Source: an uncultured Lachnospiraceae bacterium (lineage in GTDB: Bacteria; Bacillota; Clostridia; Lachnospirales; Lachnospiraceae). Taken from it: a stretch of DNA of 35,890 nucleotides. The notes beneath the pieces were generated by a model that worked only from the letters and a program-made list of their open reading frames with translations, was not told the origin of the DNA and ran no database searches. The stretch lies in the NCBI GenBank assembly GCA_947570615.1, contig CANOVJ010000043.1:1-35890 (forward strand), written 5' to 3'. Positions within the stretch are counted from its first letter, which is position 1. Each line of letters opens with the position of its first letter. The position numbers and the translations under genes were made by a program. This document shows, piece after piece, positions 1-7,379 of this stretch.

Positions 1-52
1 AGATATTGAATTTTCAAGGTACATAGCTAAAATCTATGTGCGAAGTTTGAGT
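1..52. mobile_element. Possible insertion or recombination boundary that truncates the GtrB-like gene
   Basis: Around position 50 the downstream glycosyltransferase stops matching its family: the expected last membrane helix is replaced by seven unrelated residues and a stop. The bases outside this point contain a small perfect inverted repeat, ACATAG at 21-26 and CTATGT at 34-39, with a 7-nt loop. A hairpin close to a sharp loss of coding similarity resembles the end of an insertion element, for example the hairpin-ended IS200/IS605 type, but no transposase lies inside the window. A deletion, an inversion breakpoint or an assembly join would look the same. Confidence 0.3.
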
Positions 53-854
53 TAAAAATAAATAAAGTTGTCCATCCACTCACTTCAATTAATCCTGACA
101 CCTTAAATATAAAGACCAGAACCGCCCATAGAAGTGAACCCAAAAAAGAAAAAATACCTATCATTGACACCAGCTTGATTGGAAGGGAAGAAAAGCTGAA
201 CAATGTATCCATGACCAGCCTGATCTTTTTCTTTAACGTCCATCTGCTTTTTCCCACCTCTCTGGCCCGCCTGGTATAATAGATTTTGTCTGTCCTGAAT
301 CCACTCCATAGTATCTGTCCCGTCAGAGCACTGTTTTGCTCATCCAGTGCCAAGAGTACGTTAATCACTTTTCTGTCAATCAGATATACGTCAAATCCGC
401 CTCTCGGCATTGTTGGAAGTGCCATCTTTCTCACCAACGTGTAATACAGATTGGCAAACAATATCTGTCGTCTGTCTTCCTCCCTCTCTTTTCTGAGCGC
501 AAGAACTACATTAAATCCCTTTTTCCAGCTTTCCACCATCTCGAGAATGATCTCTGTCGGTTCCTGCAAATCGGCAGCTTTTACTACCGCACAGTCTCCT
601 GTGCTCTCTGCCAGGCCGCAGAGTATCGCCGCATGAGAGCCAAAATTACGTGAAAGTCCATATATCTTAATTCGCTTATCCTGTGCGGCCAATTTTTGCA
701 TCACCTCGTAACTGTTATCCTGTGAGCCGTCATTGACCATAATAATTTCCCACTCAAACTCTGTACAGGTCAACAGTTTTCGGGAAATATCCTCATATAA
801 TGGGACTAAATTATCCTCATTAAAATAAACCGGAATCACTACTGATATCTTCAT
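27..854 (-). CDS. Polyprenyl-phosphate sugar transferase, GtrB/ArnC/DPM1-like GT2, C-terminally truncated
   Basis: This is a family 2 glycosyltransferase of the type that loads a sugar from a nucleotide donor onto undecaprenyl phosphate at the inner face of the membrane. The N-terminus reads MKISVVIPVYFNEDNL; NDGSQDNS is the nucleotide-binding loop and ADLQEPTE the metal-site region. The segment with GKSRWTLKKK followed by FSFSSLPIKL is typical of GtrB/ArnC proteins just before the two membrane helices. The first helix (about residues 228-250) is present. The second should follow GWTTLFIFN, but the frame runs into SNFAHRF and stops, giving 275 residues where about 310 is usual. It lies 70 bp downstream of the ketoisomerase gene and probably partners the GT-C gene upstream. 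A GC-rich hairpin abuts its ribosome site (860-866). Family assignment is firm; activity of the truncated protein is doubtful. Confidence 0.85.
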   Translation of the reverse strand: MKISVVIPVYFNEDNLVPLYEDISRKLLTCTEFEWEIIMVNDGSQDNSYEVMQKLAAQDKRIKIYGLSRNFGSHAAILCGLAESTGDCAVVKAADLQEPTEIILEMVESWKKGFNVVLALRKEREEDRRQILFANLYYTLVRKMALPTMPRGGFDVYLIDRKVINVLLALDEQNSALTGQILWSGFRTDKIYYTRRAREVGKSRWTLKKKIRLVMDTLFSFSSLPIKLVSMIGIFSFLGSLLWAVLVFIFKVSGLIEVSGWTTLFIFNSNFAHRF

Positions 855-866
855 TCTAACCTTCCT

Positions 867-925
867 GCCCGCTTTAGCGGGCGTAAATTCGCGGTTGAAA
901 AACTGTCACATATGGTTTTTCAACC
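867..925 (-). promoter_or_regulatory. Two perfect hairpins in the 70-bp spacer, the second abutting the ribosome site
   Basis: Read on the minus strand, an 11-bp stem (arms GGTTGAAAAAC at 893-903 and GTTTTTCAACC at 915-925) begins at the stop codon of the ketoisomerase gene. A GC-rich stem follows (arms GCCCGC at 867-872 and GCGGGC at 877-882, loop TTTA). The Shine-Dalgarno-like AGGAAGG (860-866) starts immediately after this stem and ATG follows at 854. There is no U-tract, so this is not a classical terminator. The same order of hairpin, hairpin, ribosome site, start recurs at 4681-4741. Confidence 0.5.
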
Positions 926-1347
926 TACACTCCCTGTTCATTCACCAGACTGACAAACTCTTCGTAGTCCCTGATATATTCAGCCGGATCATAGTGTTCT
1001 GACGAAACACAAAGCAAAACAGAATCCTCGCTGAATTCATACATTTCCTTCCACATCATCTCAGGAAGATAAATACCTGTGTGGGGACGGTTAAGAGAAA
1101 AAACAGCCTCATTCCCTTTTCCGTCTCTGACGCGAACCTTACTTGTTCCGGCGACATTGATCAGCAAAAACTTTGATTTTCTGTTTGCATGCTGTCCTCT
1201 GACTACATTCTTATCAGAACCATATATATAAAAAATCCGCTTAATATCAAAGGGTATATCCTCCATCCCCTCTATTATCACCAACCGTCCTCTCTCATCA
1301 CCCTTCTGAGAGAATTCAAGCATCTGCGCGCCTATATATTTTGACAT
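925..1347 (-). CDS. dTDP-sugar 3,4-ketoisomerase, FdtA/QdtA (WxcM-like) cupin
   Basis: This small cupin of 140 residues has the length and sequence pattern of FdtA/QdtA enzymes, which convert dTDP-4-keto-6-deoxyglucose to a 3-keto sugar on the way to 3-amino or 3-keto deoxyhexoses. The cupin core reads VRGQHANRKSKF, followed by a strand with INVAG and the family signature segment IYLPEMMWKEMYEFS. The C-terminus ends with HYDPAEYIRDYEEF, very typical of the family. The usual HAH pair is HAN here, so one histidine expected near the active site is asparagine; many WxcM-like relatives vary here, so loss of function should not be assumed. A GGAGAGG ribosome site precedes ATG, 9 bp after the GT-C gene. 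It is probably cotranscribed with the upstream aldolase, ThDP and GT-C genes and modifies the sugar they handle. Confidence 0.85.
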   Translation of the reverse strand: MSKYIGAQMLEFSQKGDERGRLVIIEGMEDIPFDIKRIFYIYGSDKNVVRGQHANRKSKFLLINVAGTSKVRVRDGKGNEAVFSLNRPHTGIYLPEMMWKEMYEFSEDSVLLCVSSEHYDPAEYIRDYEEFVSLVNEQGV

Positions 1348-1356
1348 TTTCCTCTC

Positions 1357-2822
1357 CTACCTTAGTCCAGTCACAATTTTTTGTGAGTCATTAATCAGAA
1401 AGATTTTTTCCTGGTTGTTCTCCAGAATGCTGCTCAAAACACCAATCCAAAGCATAAAAACTATAAGGTATACTGCAACAAAAATTGCCTTATTCTGTTT
1501 GAAACATAACGCAATTTTTTTCAAATCCATATAAAACAAGGCATAAAAGTACGCTGTAAAATGCACTCCTATAAAGAATCTGAGCTCCGGAGCCCCAAAT
1601 AACTGCAATAAACCGGGGATAAAAATTATAATTGCAATGACTAATAGTTTTATATCAACCTCCTTACCGTTAATACGGATCAGCAGGTTTGTTCCCGCCA
1701 GCAACCATATAAAAATAGCCGTCGCAACTCTCAACCCCTTGGCCACATATAAATCTGGTATATATGCTTCAGAAAATTTAGGGGTCAACAGCGCAATCAA
1801 ATGTCTGATGTAAACAGAGCACATATCAAGCGGATATTTTACAAAAAGTTCCAACAGGACTTTATAACTCAAACTGTCCTGCGTTATTTCTTCTCTCTCG
1901 GCAATCTCATTTCCGCCGGGATCGATAAATTTCACTCCTGGCGAAGGATATGCCGACTCATCGCCAATATAAGTCTCATAACTGTCAAAATAAATTCCCC
2001 ATAATACTTGCTGCATCTCCAGTCCGACTTCATAATTTGAAATCTGTTCCGTCAATACCCGGGGCGAACAGGATCCGGTGTACTGGTAGTTAATTAATGA
2101 CTGCGGTATCGCCATAAGAAGTCCGCCGCCTGATACAACAAGCAGGGAATACCACCTTAATTTCTTCTGCCTCAATTCCCATACGACATAAAACACTATT
2201 ACACCTATTACGCCATACAGATACGCCGCACGGGTATTATAAGCTAAATAAAGGCATATTCCTGCCCCCCCAAAGTTACAAATCGAATTACCCCCGGCTT
2301 CTCCTTCCTTTGAAGCAACAATGCTATTCCACAACATAAGAAAAACAGTGCCGGAAAATCTGATAATGGATATTGCAGAAAATCCCCCCAAAAATACAAT
2401 ACCACTATGACAACTCCGATGATCCTGATGCAGGGTCTGAGTCCGTCTATCCTCTTTTGAAAAATATCCGGTAATACTCTGGCAAAAAAGCATGCTATCA
2501 TCCCGGAAGATAATAGGCGAAGCCCCCAATACCCCTGCCCAAACAATTTTTCTCCCACTAATCTGACAATTTGCAGGAACACCGGATAAAAATATCCCCT
2601 GAACGTTTCCGGGAAATTCAATATATCAAATCCTTCCGAAACCACCGGTTCGGCTATCTCCCAATAGTATCTGCTGTCATGATAAAATTCTACAACATTT
2701 CTAATACATGAAAAGATAAAACAGACACAAAATATAGTAATGAACGCCACTAAAGCCCAGTTTATTTTTCTATTTTTCCATAATGCAGAATATCTTCCAA
2801 TATTCACTTCATCTTTCTTCAT
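1357..2822 (-). pseudogene. GT-C integral membrane glycosyltransferase (ArnT/GT39-like), frameshifted at a G7 tract
   Basis: Two overlapping frames belong to one protein of about 490 residues. The first (from ATG at 2822) carries a membrane helix at about residues 22-40 and the GT-C loop FYHDSRYYWEIAEP, then runs to a false end at 2244. The second continues with AGICLYLAYNTRAAYLYG, a typical GT-C segment, and about six further hydrophobic helices to the stop at 1357. The change of frame falls at seven consecutive G (C7 on the plus strand, 2265-2271); eight or five would restore one frame. Such enzymes transfer a sugar from a polyprenyl phosphate to a glycan outside the cell, matching the GtrB-like gene downstream. 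The break may be phase-variable slippage, decay or a base-calling error. The exact substrate cannot be read. Confidence 0.75.
2265..2271. repeat. Homopolymer C7 (G7 in the coding strand) at the frameshift site
   Basis: Seven C on the plus strand lie exactly where the GT-C reading frame changes. In the minus-strand reading TTG-GGG-GGG-C, adding one G or removing two G joins the two halves without a stop. This is the textbook arrangement for slipped-strand phase variation, although a tract of seven is short for that. Confidence 0.7.
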
Positions 2823-2868
2823 CCTGTTCTACCTCCCCCTCCATCTACCCTTTCGCCATGCCAGAATT

Positions 2869-4665
2869 CTATCCCTGTGCCATCACCGCTTCCAGTTCCT
2901 CCTTCGGCAAAAACGGATACATGTCCTCCATGGGAGGCGACACAATCCTTCCGTCCTCCAGCACCTTAGAGGACAATTTGGGTGTAAAAATCTGATTTTC
3001 ATCTGCCAACACTTCGCAGAAAAAAGGCCCTTCTGTCTCAAACATCTCTTTCAGCTTTTTCTCTGCGTCATCTATTTGATCTATTCTGTTAAACGGGATC
3101 CCATACGCCCACGCAATCTTTTCCATATCCGGAAAGCTCAGACCATTTCCGTCACAGACGCCCACCAGCGGCGGCTTAAACAGGTTATTCTGCGTCTGTC
3201 TGATGGAGTGATACCCATTGTTATTCAGGTAAATAATTTTGATATTTAAATGATTATAAACAACCGTCTGTAATTCCTGTAGATTCATCTGGAAGCTGCC
3301 GTCTCCGTCGATACAGATCGTCTGTTCCCCCCCACGTGCAACGCAGACGCCGATTGCCGCGGGGAAACCATACCCCATAGCTGCGCAGCCGGAGTTTGTA
3401 AACATCCTCTGATTCTTCTTCATCTCCATAGCCTGGAAGGTGATTACACATGCGCTGCCATTCCCGCAGATAATGGCACCCCCTTCCCTGGTCTGCCTGG
3501 AGAGCTCCTTCATAAAAGCATAAGGATTCACCGGAGATTTCCTGTCGTAATACTCAGGCAATACCGCCGGATAACGTCTGTTGACATTCCGGCACCACGC
3601 CAGCCATCTCTCATGCTCCGGATTTGCCTTATATTCGCTCTCTGCAATGGCTTTTAAAACCTCCTTCACATCTGCATGCACCGGCATATCTGCTGTAATC
3701 GTTGGCTTCTTCAATTCGTTTTTATCGATATCCACGATAATCTTGAAAGCATTGCGGGCAAAGTCATGGTCGTTATAGCTGATCATCCTGATATTGAGCC
3801 GACATCCCAGCGAAATAAGCAGATCACTCTTCTGCACCACAAAATTACCGCCCCGGGTTCCAACCGTCCCCGGCCTGCCGCAATCCAGGGGATAACCTTC
3901 CCAGAGAAGATCATGTGCATTCCAAGCGGTTACCACCGGAATCTGCAACTTTTCGATGGCATTCATAAATTCAGGATATGCATCCGCGATTCTGATCCCG
4001 GTACCCGCAAGTATGACAGGCCTTCTGGCATTATAGACACGATCCAGGATTTCAGGAAGCAGTTTCCTGTCAAATACCGGATTCTCCTTTTCCGCCAACT
4101 CCTCCGGCCGGAATCCTTCCAGTTCTTCCGTCTCAATCACTGCCGCCTGGACATCCAGCGGAATATCAAGCCATACCGGCCCCGGTCTGCCATTTGCAGC
4201 AAGATACAGGGCCCTCTCCAGATGATACCGTATCCTTTCCGGTTCCGTAATCATAACCGCATATTTCGTCATGGGTTTCACAGAGGCAACAATATTATAT
4301 TCCTGATCCCCCAATTGCCTTAACGGAACATCGGTTGACCAGGTAGTGGTGGCGCGCTTTACCTGTCCCGAAATAACCAGCATCGGTATCGAATCCAGCC
4401 ACCCACCCAATACTCCCGTGATCGCGTTGGTTCCCCCGGGCCCACTGGTGACGCACACTGCCGCTATTTTCCCTGAAAATCTGGCATAGGCCTCCGCGGC
4501 AATCGCACAGGCCTGTTCATGGTGATTGTACACACAGGCGAGCTCCATCTTATGCCCCAGGGAATCATTCAGATGCATAGCCCCGCCGCCTGTTACGGTA
4601 AAGACATATTCAATCCTGTTTCTCACCAGAAAATCCGCAATATAATCCGAAAGCTTTATTCTCAT
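2869..4665 (-). CDS. ThDP-dependent enzyme, acetolactate synthase large-subunit-like (IlvB/YerE type)
   Basis: The 598-residue protein has the three-domain order of the acetolactate synthase family. The N-terminal domain contains the catalytic glutamate (about E50 in NHHEQA) and the segment TSGPGGTNAITG. A central Rossmann-like domain follows. The C-terminal domain has the ThDP/Mg motif, starting GDGSFQMNLQEL near residue 451 and ending in LNNNGY. In glycan loci such enzymes are usually not for valine synthesis. YerE, a known relative, attaches a two-carbon unit to a keto sugar in yersiniose synthesis, so formation of a branched sugar is a reasonable inference here. The ATG is preceded by a strong GCAGGAGG, itself just after a perfect hairpin (4681-4703). 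The gene follows an aldolase and a HAD phosphatase and no small regulatory IlvN-type subunit is present. Family assignment is secure; substrate is unknown. Confidence 0.85.
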   Translation of the reverse strand: MRIKLSDYIADFLVRNRIEYVFTVTGGGAMHLNDSLGHKMELACVYNHHEQACAIAAEAYARFSGKIAAVCVTSGPGGTNAITGVLGGWLDSIPMLVISGQVKRATTTWSTDVPLRQLGDQEYNIVASVKPMTKYAVMITEPERIRYHLERALYLAANGRPGPVWLDIPLDVQAAVIETEELEGFRPEELAEKENPVFDRKLLPEILDRVYNARRPVILAGTGIRIADAYPEFMNAIEKLQIPVVTAWNAHDLLWEGYPLDCGRPGTVGTRGGNFVVQKSDLLISLGCRLNIRMISYNDHDFARNAFKIIVDIDKNELKKPTITADMPVHADVKEVLKAIAESEYKANPEHERWLAWCRNVNRRYPAVLPEYYDRKSPVNPYAFMKELSRQTREGGAIICGNGSACVITFQAMEMKKNQRMFTNSGCAAMGYGFPAAIGVCVARGGEQTICIDGDGSFQMNLQELQTVVYNHLNIKIIYLNNNGYHSIRQTQNNLFKPPLVGVCDGNGLSFPDMEKIAWAYGIPFNRIDQIDDAEKKLKEMFETEGPFFCEVLADENQIFTPKLSSKVLEDGRIVSPPMEDMYPFLPKEELEAVMAQG

Positions 4666-4680
4666 TTTTTACCTCCTGCA

Positions 4681-4741
4681 TACCGTGGGCTTTGCCCACG
4701 GTACTGCACCAATAGAGAGTTTGGAAGTTTACTTCCAAACT
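4681..4741 (-). promoter_or_regulatory. Paired perfect hairpins upstream of the ThDP enzyme ribosome site (within spacer 4666-4817)
   Basis: The 152-bp gap between the HAD and ThDP genes holds two perfect inverted repeats. In minus-strand order the first has 11-bp arms (AGTTTGGAAGT at 4718-4728, ACTTCCAAACT at 4731-4741). The second has 10-bp GC-rich arms (TACCGTGGGC at 4681-4690, GCCCACGGTA at 4694-4703) with a 3-nt loop. The ribosome site AGGAGG (4672-4677) follows within four bases. The layout repeats that at 867-925, although the stem sequences differ. No U-tract follows either stem, so a role in mRNA stability, processing or translation is more likely than termination. Nothing else recognisable lies in the spacer. 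Confidence 0.5.
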
Positions 4742-4817
4742 TTGTTTCCTCCACTCCGTAAGCTTCGCACACTCCAAATTATGACTGAAAAATCCTCCGT
4801 GACATTCGAAGTTTTCC

Positions 4818-5477
4818 TCACAGCTCTAAAATCGAAATGATTTCTCCTGCCTGTTCCGCCGGCAATATCGGGCTGTAAGTTTTTACATCCTCAGCCGTCT
4901 TAAATCCAAACCCGTAAAGGACTCCGAGGAAATCCATTCCCAGTTGATTTGCCGCCACAGCGTCATGGACGGTATCTCCGACCATAATTGCCTTTTCCGG
5001 AGGGCAATTCTCATATGTCTCCAGACATTTGCCTATAATATCCCTTTTTTTCAGCCGATTCTCATGATCCGCCCCGAAAATAATATCCGTATAACGGTCA
5101 AACCGAAAACGATGCATGATATCCCGTGCATAATCCTCTCTCTTGTAGGTAGCGATTGCAGGCTTCACCCCGACAGCGACCAGTTTTTCAAACACCTCAT
5201 ATATCCCATTATAGGGATATGCTTTCAGCAGTTCACAATCCTTGTATCTGGCTCTGAAAACTCCTGCCAACTCCTGCAGGTACTGTTTATCTTCAATACC
5301 ATACGCTCCTGCAAAGGAATCCTGTATTGGCGGCCCTATAAATGTTTCCAGGACATCCTCAGAAAGAGAGGACAGACCTTTCTTTTCTATCGTATATCTG
5401 ACTGCATTCAATATCCCTTCGGTTGTGTCCAGCAGTGTACCGTCCACATCAAAAATCACCATTTCGTATCTTTTCAT
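4818..5477 (-). CDS. HAD-superfamily phosphatase, phosphoglycolate phosphatase-like
   Basis: This 219-residue protein is a haloacid dehalogenase-type hydrolase with a cap between motifs I and II, like Gph/PgmB enzymes. Motif I is FDVDGTLLDT with both catalytic aspartates, and motif IV reads MVGDTVHDAVAANQLG near the C-terminus. A conserved lysine lies in RLKKRD. Its ATG overlaps the TGA of the upstream aldolase in an ATGA arrangement, which implies translational coupling and work in one pathway. The likely role is to remove phosphate from a sugar or keto-acid phosphate handled by the neighbouring aldolase and ThDP enzymes, but HAD substrates cannot be read from sequence. A general housekeeping phosphatase is less likely given the coupling. 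Confidence 0.8.
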   Translation of the reverse strand: MKRYEMVIFDVDGTLLDTTEGILNAVRYTIEKKGLSSLSEDVLETFIGPPIQDSFAGAYGIEDKQYLQELAGVFRARYKDCELLKAYPYNGIYEVFEKLVAVGVKPAIATYKREDYARDIMHRFRFDRYTDIIFGADHENRLKKRDIIGKCLETYENCPPEKAIMVGDTVHDAVAANQLGMDFLGVLYGFGFKTAEDVKTYSPILPAEQAGEIISILEL

Positions 5478-7081
5478 CTCCGACTCCCCTGATAAACAGA
5501 ATCTGTGATAAAGTTTACCTCCAGTTTATCTTCGAATTCTTTCAGACATCTGACAGCATACCCGTTAAACTCTGCAACCTTTCTCCGGGTAAACCAGTAT
5601 TCCATATCGGATTTGAGATAATTTTCTTCCGTCTCCGAATATCCGTCAAACCCCGCGCAGTAAACCTTCCCCACATTTATCCTTATCATAGCCCGGAGTA
5701 GCATAATAAAGGAGTGATCCAGCACGTCTCCCTCCAGGTCAAGCAGCCAGCTGCTGTTTAATGTATAGTGGAACTGTCCTTTTATCTTCGTAACATTGGA
5801 GGTCGCAATTACCTGCGTGTCTCTGTTTCTGCCCTCTTTCAGGGCATTATTCAGGCCAATGTACCTTCTCACATTGCTCAGAAAAACATAATCTACCCCA
5901 AAAGCATCCGGAATAAAGTTGACCGCTATAACAACAGGCTTATTTCGCCTCAGAAACCCGCTTACCTCCTCCTTTTCTCTTTCAAGATTTTTTCCCGGTC
6001 CGACCAACAGTACAGTCCTGTCTTTCAATGCACCCCCGAGTCTGCGGAGATCATCTGTATCATCAATTTCCGTGCATTGATATTCCGTGTACAGTTTCTC
6101 GATATACGCCTGATCATACATCAGTTTCTTTTCCGGCTCAATCACATCCAGAATTTCATTGATTGATTTCATGGACAGCATATGCTTGTCCAACAGAAAC
6201 TGTACATAGTTGGGATGACATTTATTGGATGCCGCCAGATAGTAAAACAGATTATACCCCCAGGGAGACTTCTGGTAAATTTTCATGATATTGCCGTCAA
6301 TCGCTTCCAGCATCTGGCTGATATCATACTTCTTCCCGTATTTTTCATTCAGGTGCATGGCAATCAGTTCTATAGGCGTATTACCGGCGCTCTTTCCCAT
6401 TCCATAGAGAGTGGCGTCAACAATGAGCGTCCTGTCCGCCTCCATTTCCAGCATTTCCATACAGTTGGCATAACCCAGCTGAAAATTATTATGGGAATGA
6501 TAGCCGATCCCTGTGGAGGAACACACCCGTTCGTTCAGGATGTTCAGATAATGCAGCAGGTTATCCTGATGAAGCAGTCCATATGTGTCCACTACGGATA
6601 CCGCATAGGGCTGTATACGGTTTACTTCCTCCACCAGTTCATACATTTCCTCATCCGAATAGCTGGTAATGGATACAGCCTGGACAAATACTCTGTATCC
6701 AAGCTCTTTCACTTTCGCACAGAATGCAATGGCCTCTTTCATCCGATGCTTCTTGAAAATAACACGGATCCCGTCAAGATAACTGTCCTCACAGGGCGTC
6801 AGATTCTCAATTGGACAGGTTCCGTAGTCAATCATCCCCACCACCATCGCGCGCATTTTGTCTACTTTGCCATATATCTTCTGCACACAGTCCGTATCCG
6901 GCATGATACTTCTGTTTATGTCAAACGACCTTCGCCCGTCCAGAAAGCCTGTCTCTATAATATCGACTCCTGCATTCACCATACGTTCAAATATACTGAC
7001 CAGCTCGTCGCTGCCAAAATTCCAGTCGTTGATATACCCGCCGTCACGCAGGGTACAGTCGAGTAGTTGGATGTTTTTCAA
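5474..7081 (-). CDS. HMG-CoA-lyase-type (DmpG-like) aldolase fused to an uncharacterised C-terminal domain
   Basis: The first roughly 270 residues are an HMGL-like TIM barrel as in 4-hydroxy-2-oxovalerate aldolase. DCTLRDGGYIND at the N-terminus holds the metal-binding aspartate and catalytic arginine, and YHSHNNFQLG provides the two metal-binding histidines. The last roughly 180 residues, starting at VLLVGPGKN, form an alpha/beta domain I cannot name. I chose a TTG start at 7081 because GGGAGGA lies six bases upstream and the protein then begins directly with the family N-terminus, giving 535 residues; a longer open frame to 7150 lacks this support and would run into the promoter. It is the first gene after the promoter at 7119-7146 and overlaps the HAD phosphatase by four bases. 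It may make or cleave a pyruvate-derived keto acid feeding the ThDP enzyme; the substrate is not known. Confidence 0.8.
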   Translation of the reverse strand: MKNIQLLDCTLRDGGYINDWNFGSDELVSIFERMVNAGVDIIETGFLDGRRSFDINRSIMPDTDCVQKIYGKVDKMRAMVVGMIDYGTCPIENLTPCEDSYLDGIRVIFKKHRMKEAIAFCAKVKELGYRVFVQAVSITSYSDEEMYELVEEVNRIQPYAVSVVDTYGLLHQDNLLHYLNILNERVCSSTGIGYHSHNNFQLGYANCMEMLEMEADRTLIVDATLYGMGKSAGNTPIELIAMHLNEKYGKKYDISQMLEAIDGNIMKIYQKSPWGYNLFYYLAASNKCHPNYVQFLLDKHMLSMKSINEILDVIEPEKKLMYDQAYIEKLYTEYQCTEIDDTDDLRRLGGALKDRTVLLVGPGKNLEREKEEVSGFLRRNKPVVIAVNFIPDAFGVDYVFLSNVRRYIGLNNALKEGRNRDTQVIATSNVTKIKGQFHYTLNSSWLLDLEGDVLDHSFIMLLRAMIRINVGKVYCAGFDGYSETEENYLKSDMEYWFTRRKVAEFNGYAVRCLKEFEDKLEVNFITDSVYQGSRR

Positions 7082-7118
7082 TTGGTATCCTCCCTGTAAA
7101 ACACTGTCTTTCCTGTCT

Positions 7119-7146
7119 ATTTTAGCATAAAAATTTGTTAGCACAA
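7119..7146 (-). promoter_or_regulatory. Promoter for the aldolase-HAD-ThDP operon
   Basis: On the minus strand TTGTGC (7141-7146) and TAAAAT (7119-7124) are separated by 16 bases. The -10 box is preceded by TGC, giving an extended -10. Transcription would start near 7112, leaving a leader of about 30 bases that contains the GGGAGGA ribosome site and the TTG start at 7081. Boxes were matched by eye. Confidence 0.55.
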
Positions 7147-7283
7147 CCATTTATTTCCGGGTTCCTGCATTTTTGTTACAGATACTTTTTATTCTCCATA
7201 GTATCCCAAAATCAGCTTTCCCTCTGCCTTACTGACTTTAGCGGATAAATTCCCGAACAAATTATTAATTTTTCATGAGAGGG

Positions 7284-7312
7284 TTGTCCAACTGTAAATA
7301 TTCTGTTACTAT
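7284..7312 (+). promoter_or_regulatory. Promoter for the small-protein/HD-hydrolase pair
   Basis: TTGTCC (7284-7289) and TACTAT (7307-7312) are separated by exactly 17 bases, a good vegetative-sigma match. The leader would run about 60 bases to the ATG at 7380. The 298-bp divergent region 7082-7379 otherwise holds only the opposite promoter (7119-7146) and the leader hairpin at 7353-7372. Confidence 0.55.
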
Positions 7313-7352
7313 ACGAATATACTAATCGGGGATGGGGCGCATATTGATGCAG

Positions 7353-7374
7353 CTCCTGTTTTTAACAGGGAGGA
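7353..7374 (+). promoter_or_regulatory. Leader hairpin that can sequester the ribosome binding site
   Basis: CTCCTGTT (7353-7360) can pair with AACAGGGAG (7364-7372), with one bulged G and a 3-nt loop. The right arm contains most of the Shine-Dalgarno AGGGAGGA (7367-7374) for the ATG at 7380, so folding would hide the ribosome site. Whether this is regulatory or incidental cannot be told from one sequence. Confidence 0.4.
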
Positions 7375-7379
7375 CACAA

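Noticed and set aside
1801-2004. Plus-strand open frames inside the left block as genes
   Set aside because: They lie opposite well-supported minus-strand domains, have no ribosome sites and no recognisable motifs, as do all other long antisense frames in the window.
3327-3333. C7 tract in the ThDP enzyme gene as another phase switch
   Set aside because: The frame is intact across it and motifs on both sides are in one frame; nothing indicates variation beyond the run itself.
2869-5477. Phosphonate pathway (phosphonopyruvate decarboxylase plus phosphonatase)
   Set aside because: No PEP mutase is present, the ThDP enzyme has acetolactate-synthase architecture and the HAD protein looks Gph-like rather than PhnX-like.
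5474-7150. Longer aldolase start at 7150
   Set aside because: It adds 23 residues that run through the predicted promoter and has no ribosome site; the TTG at 7081 has GGGAGGA at proper spacing and matches the family start.
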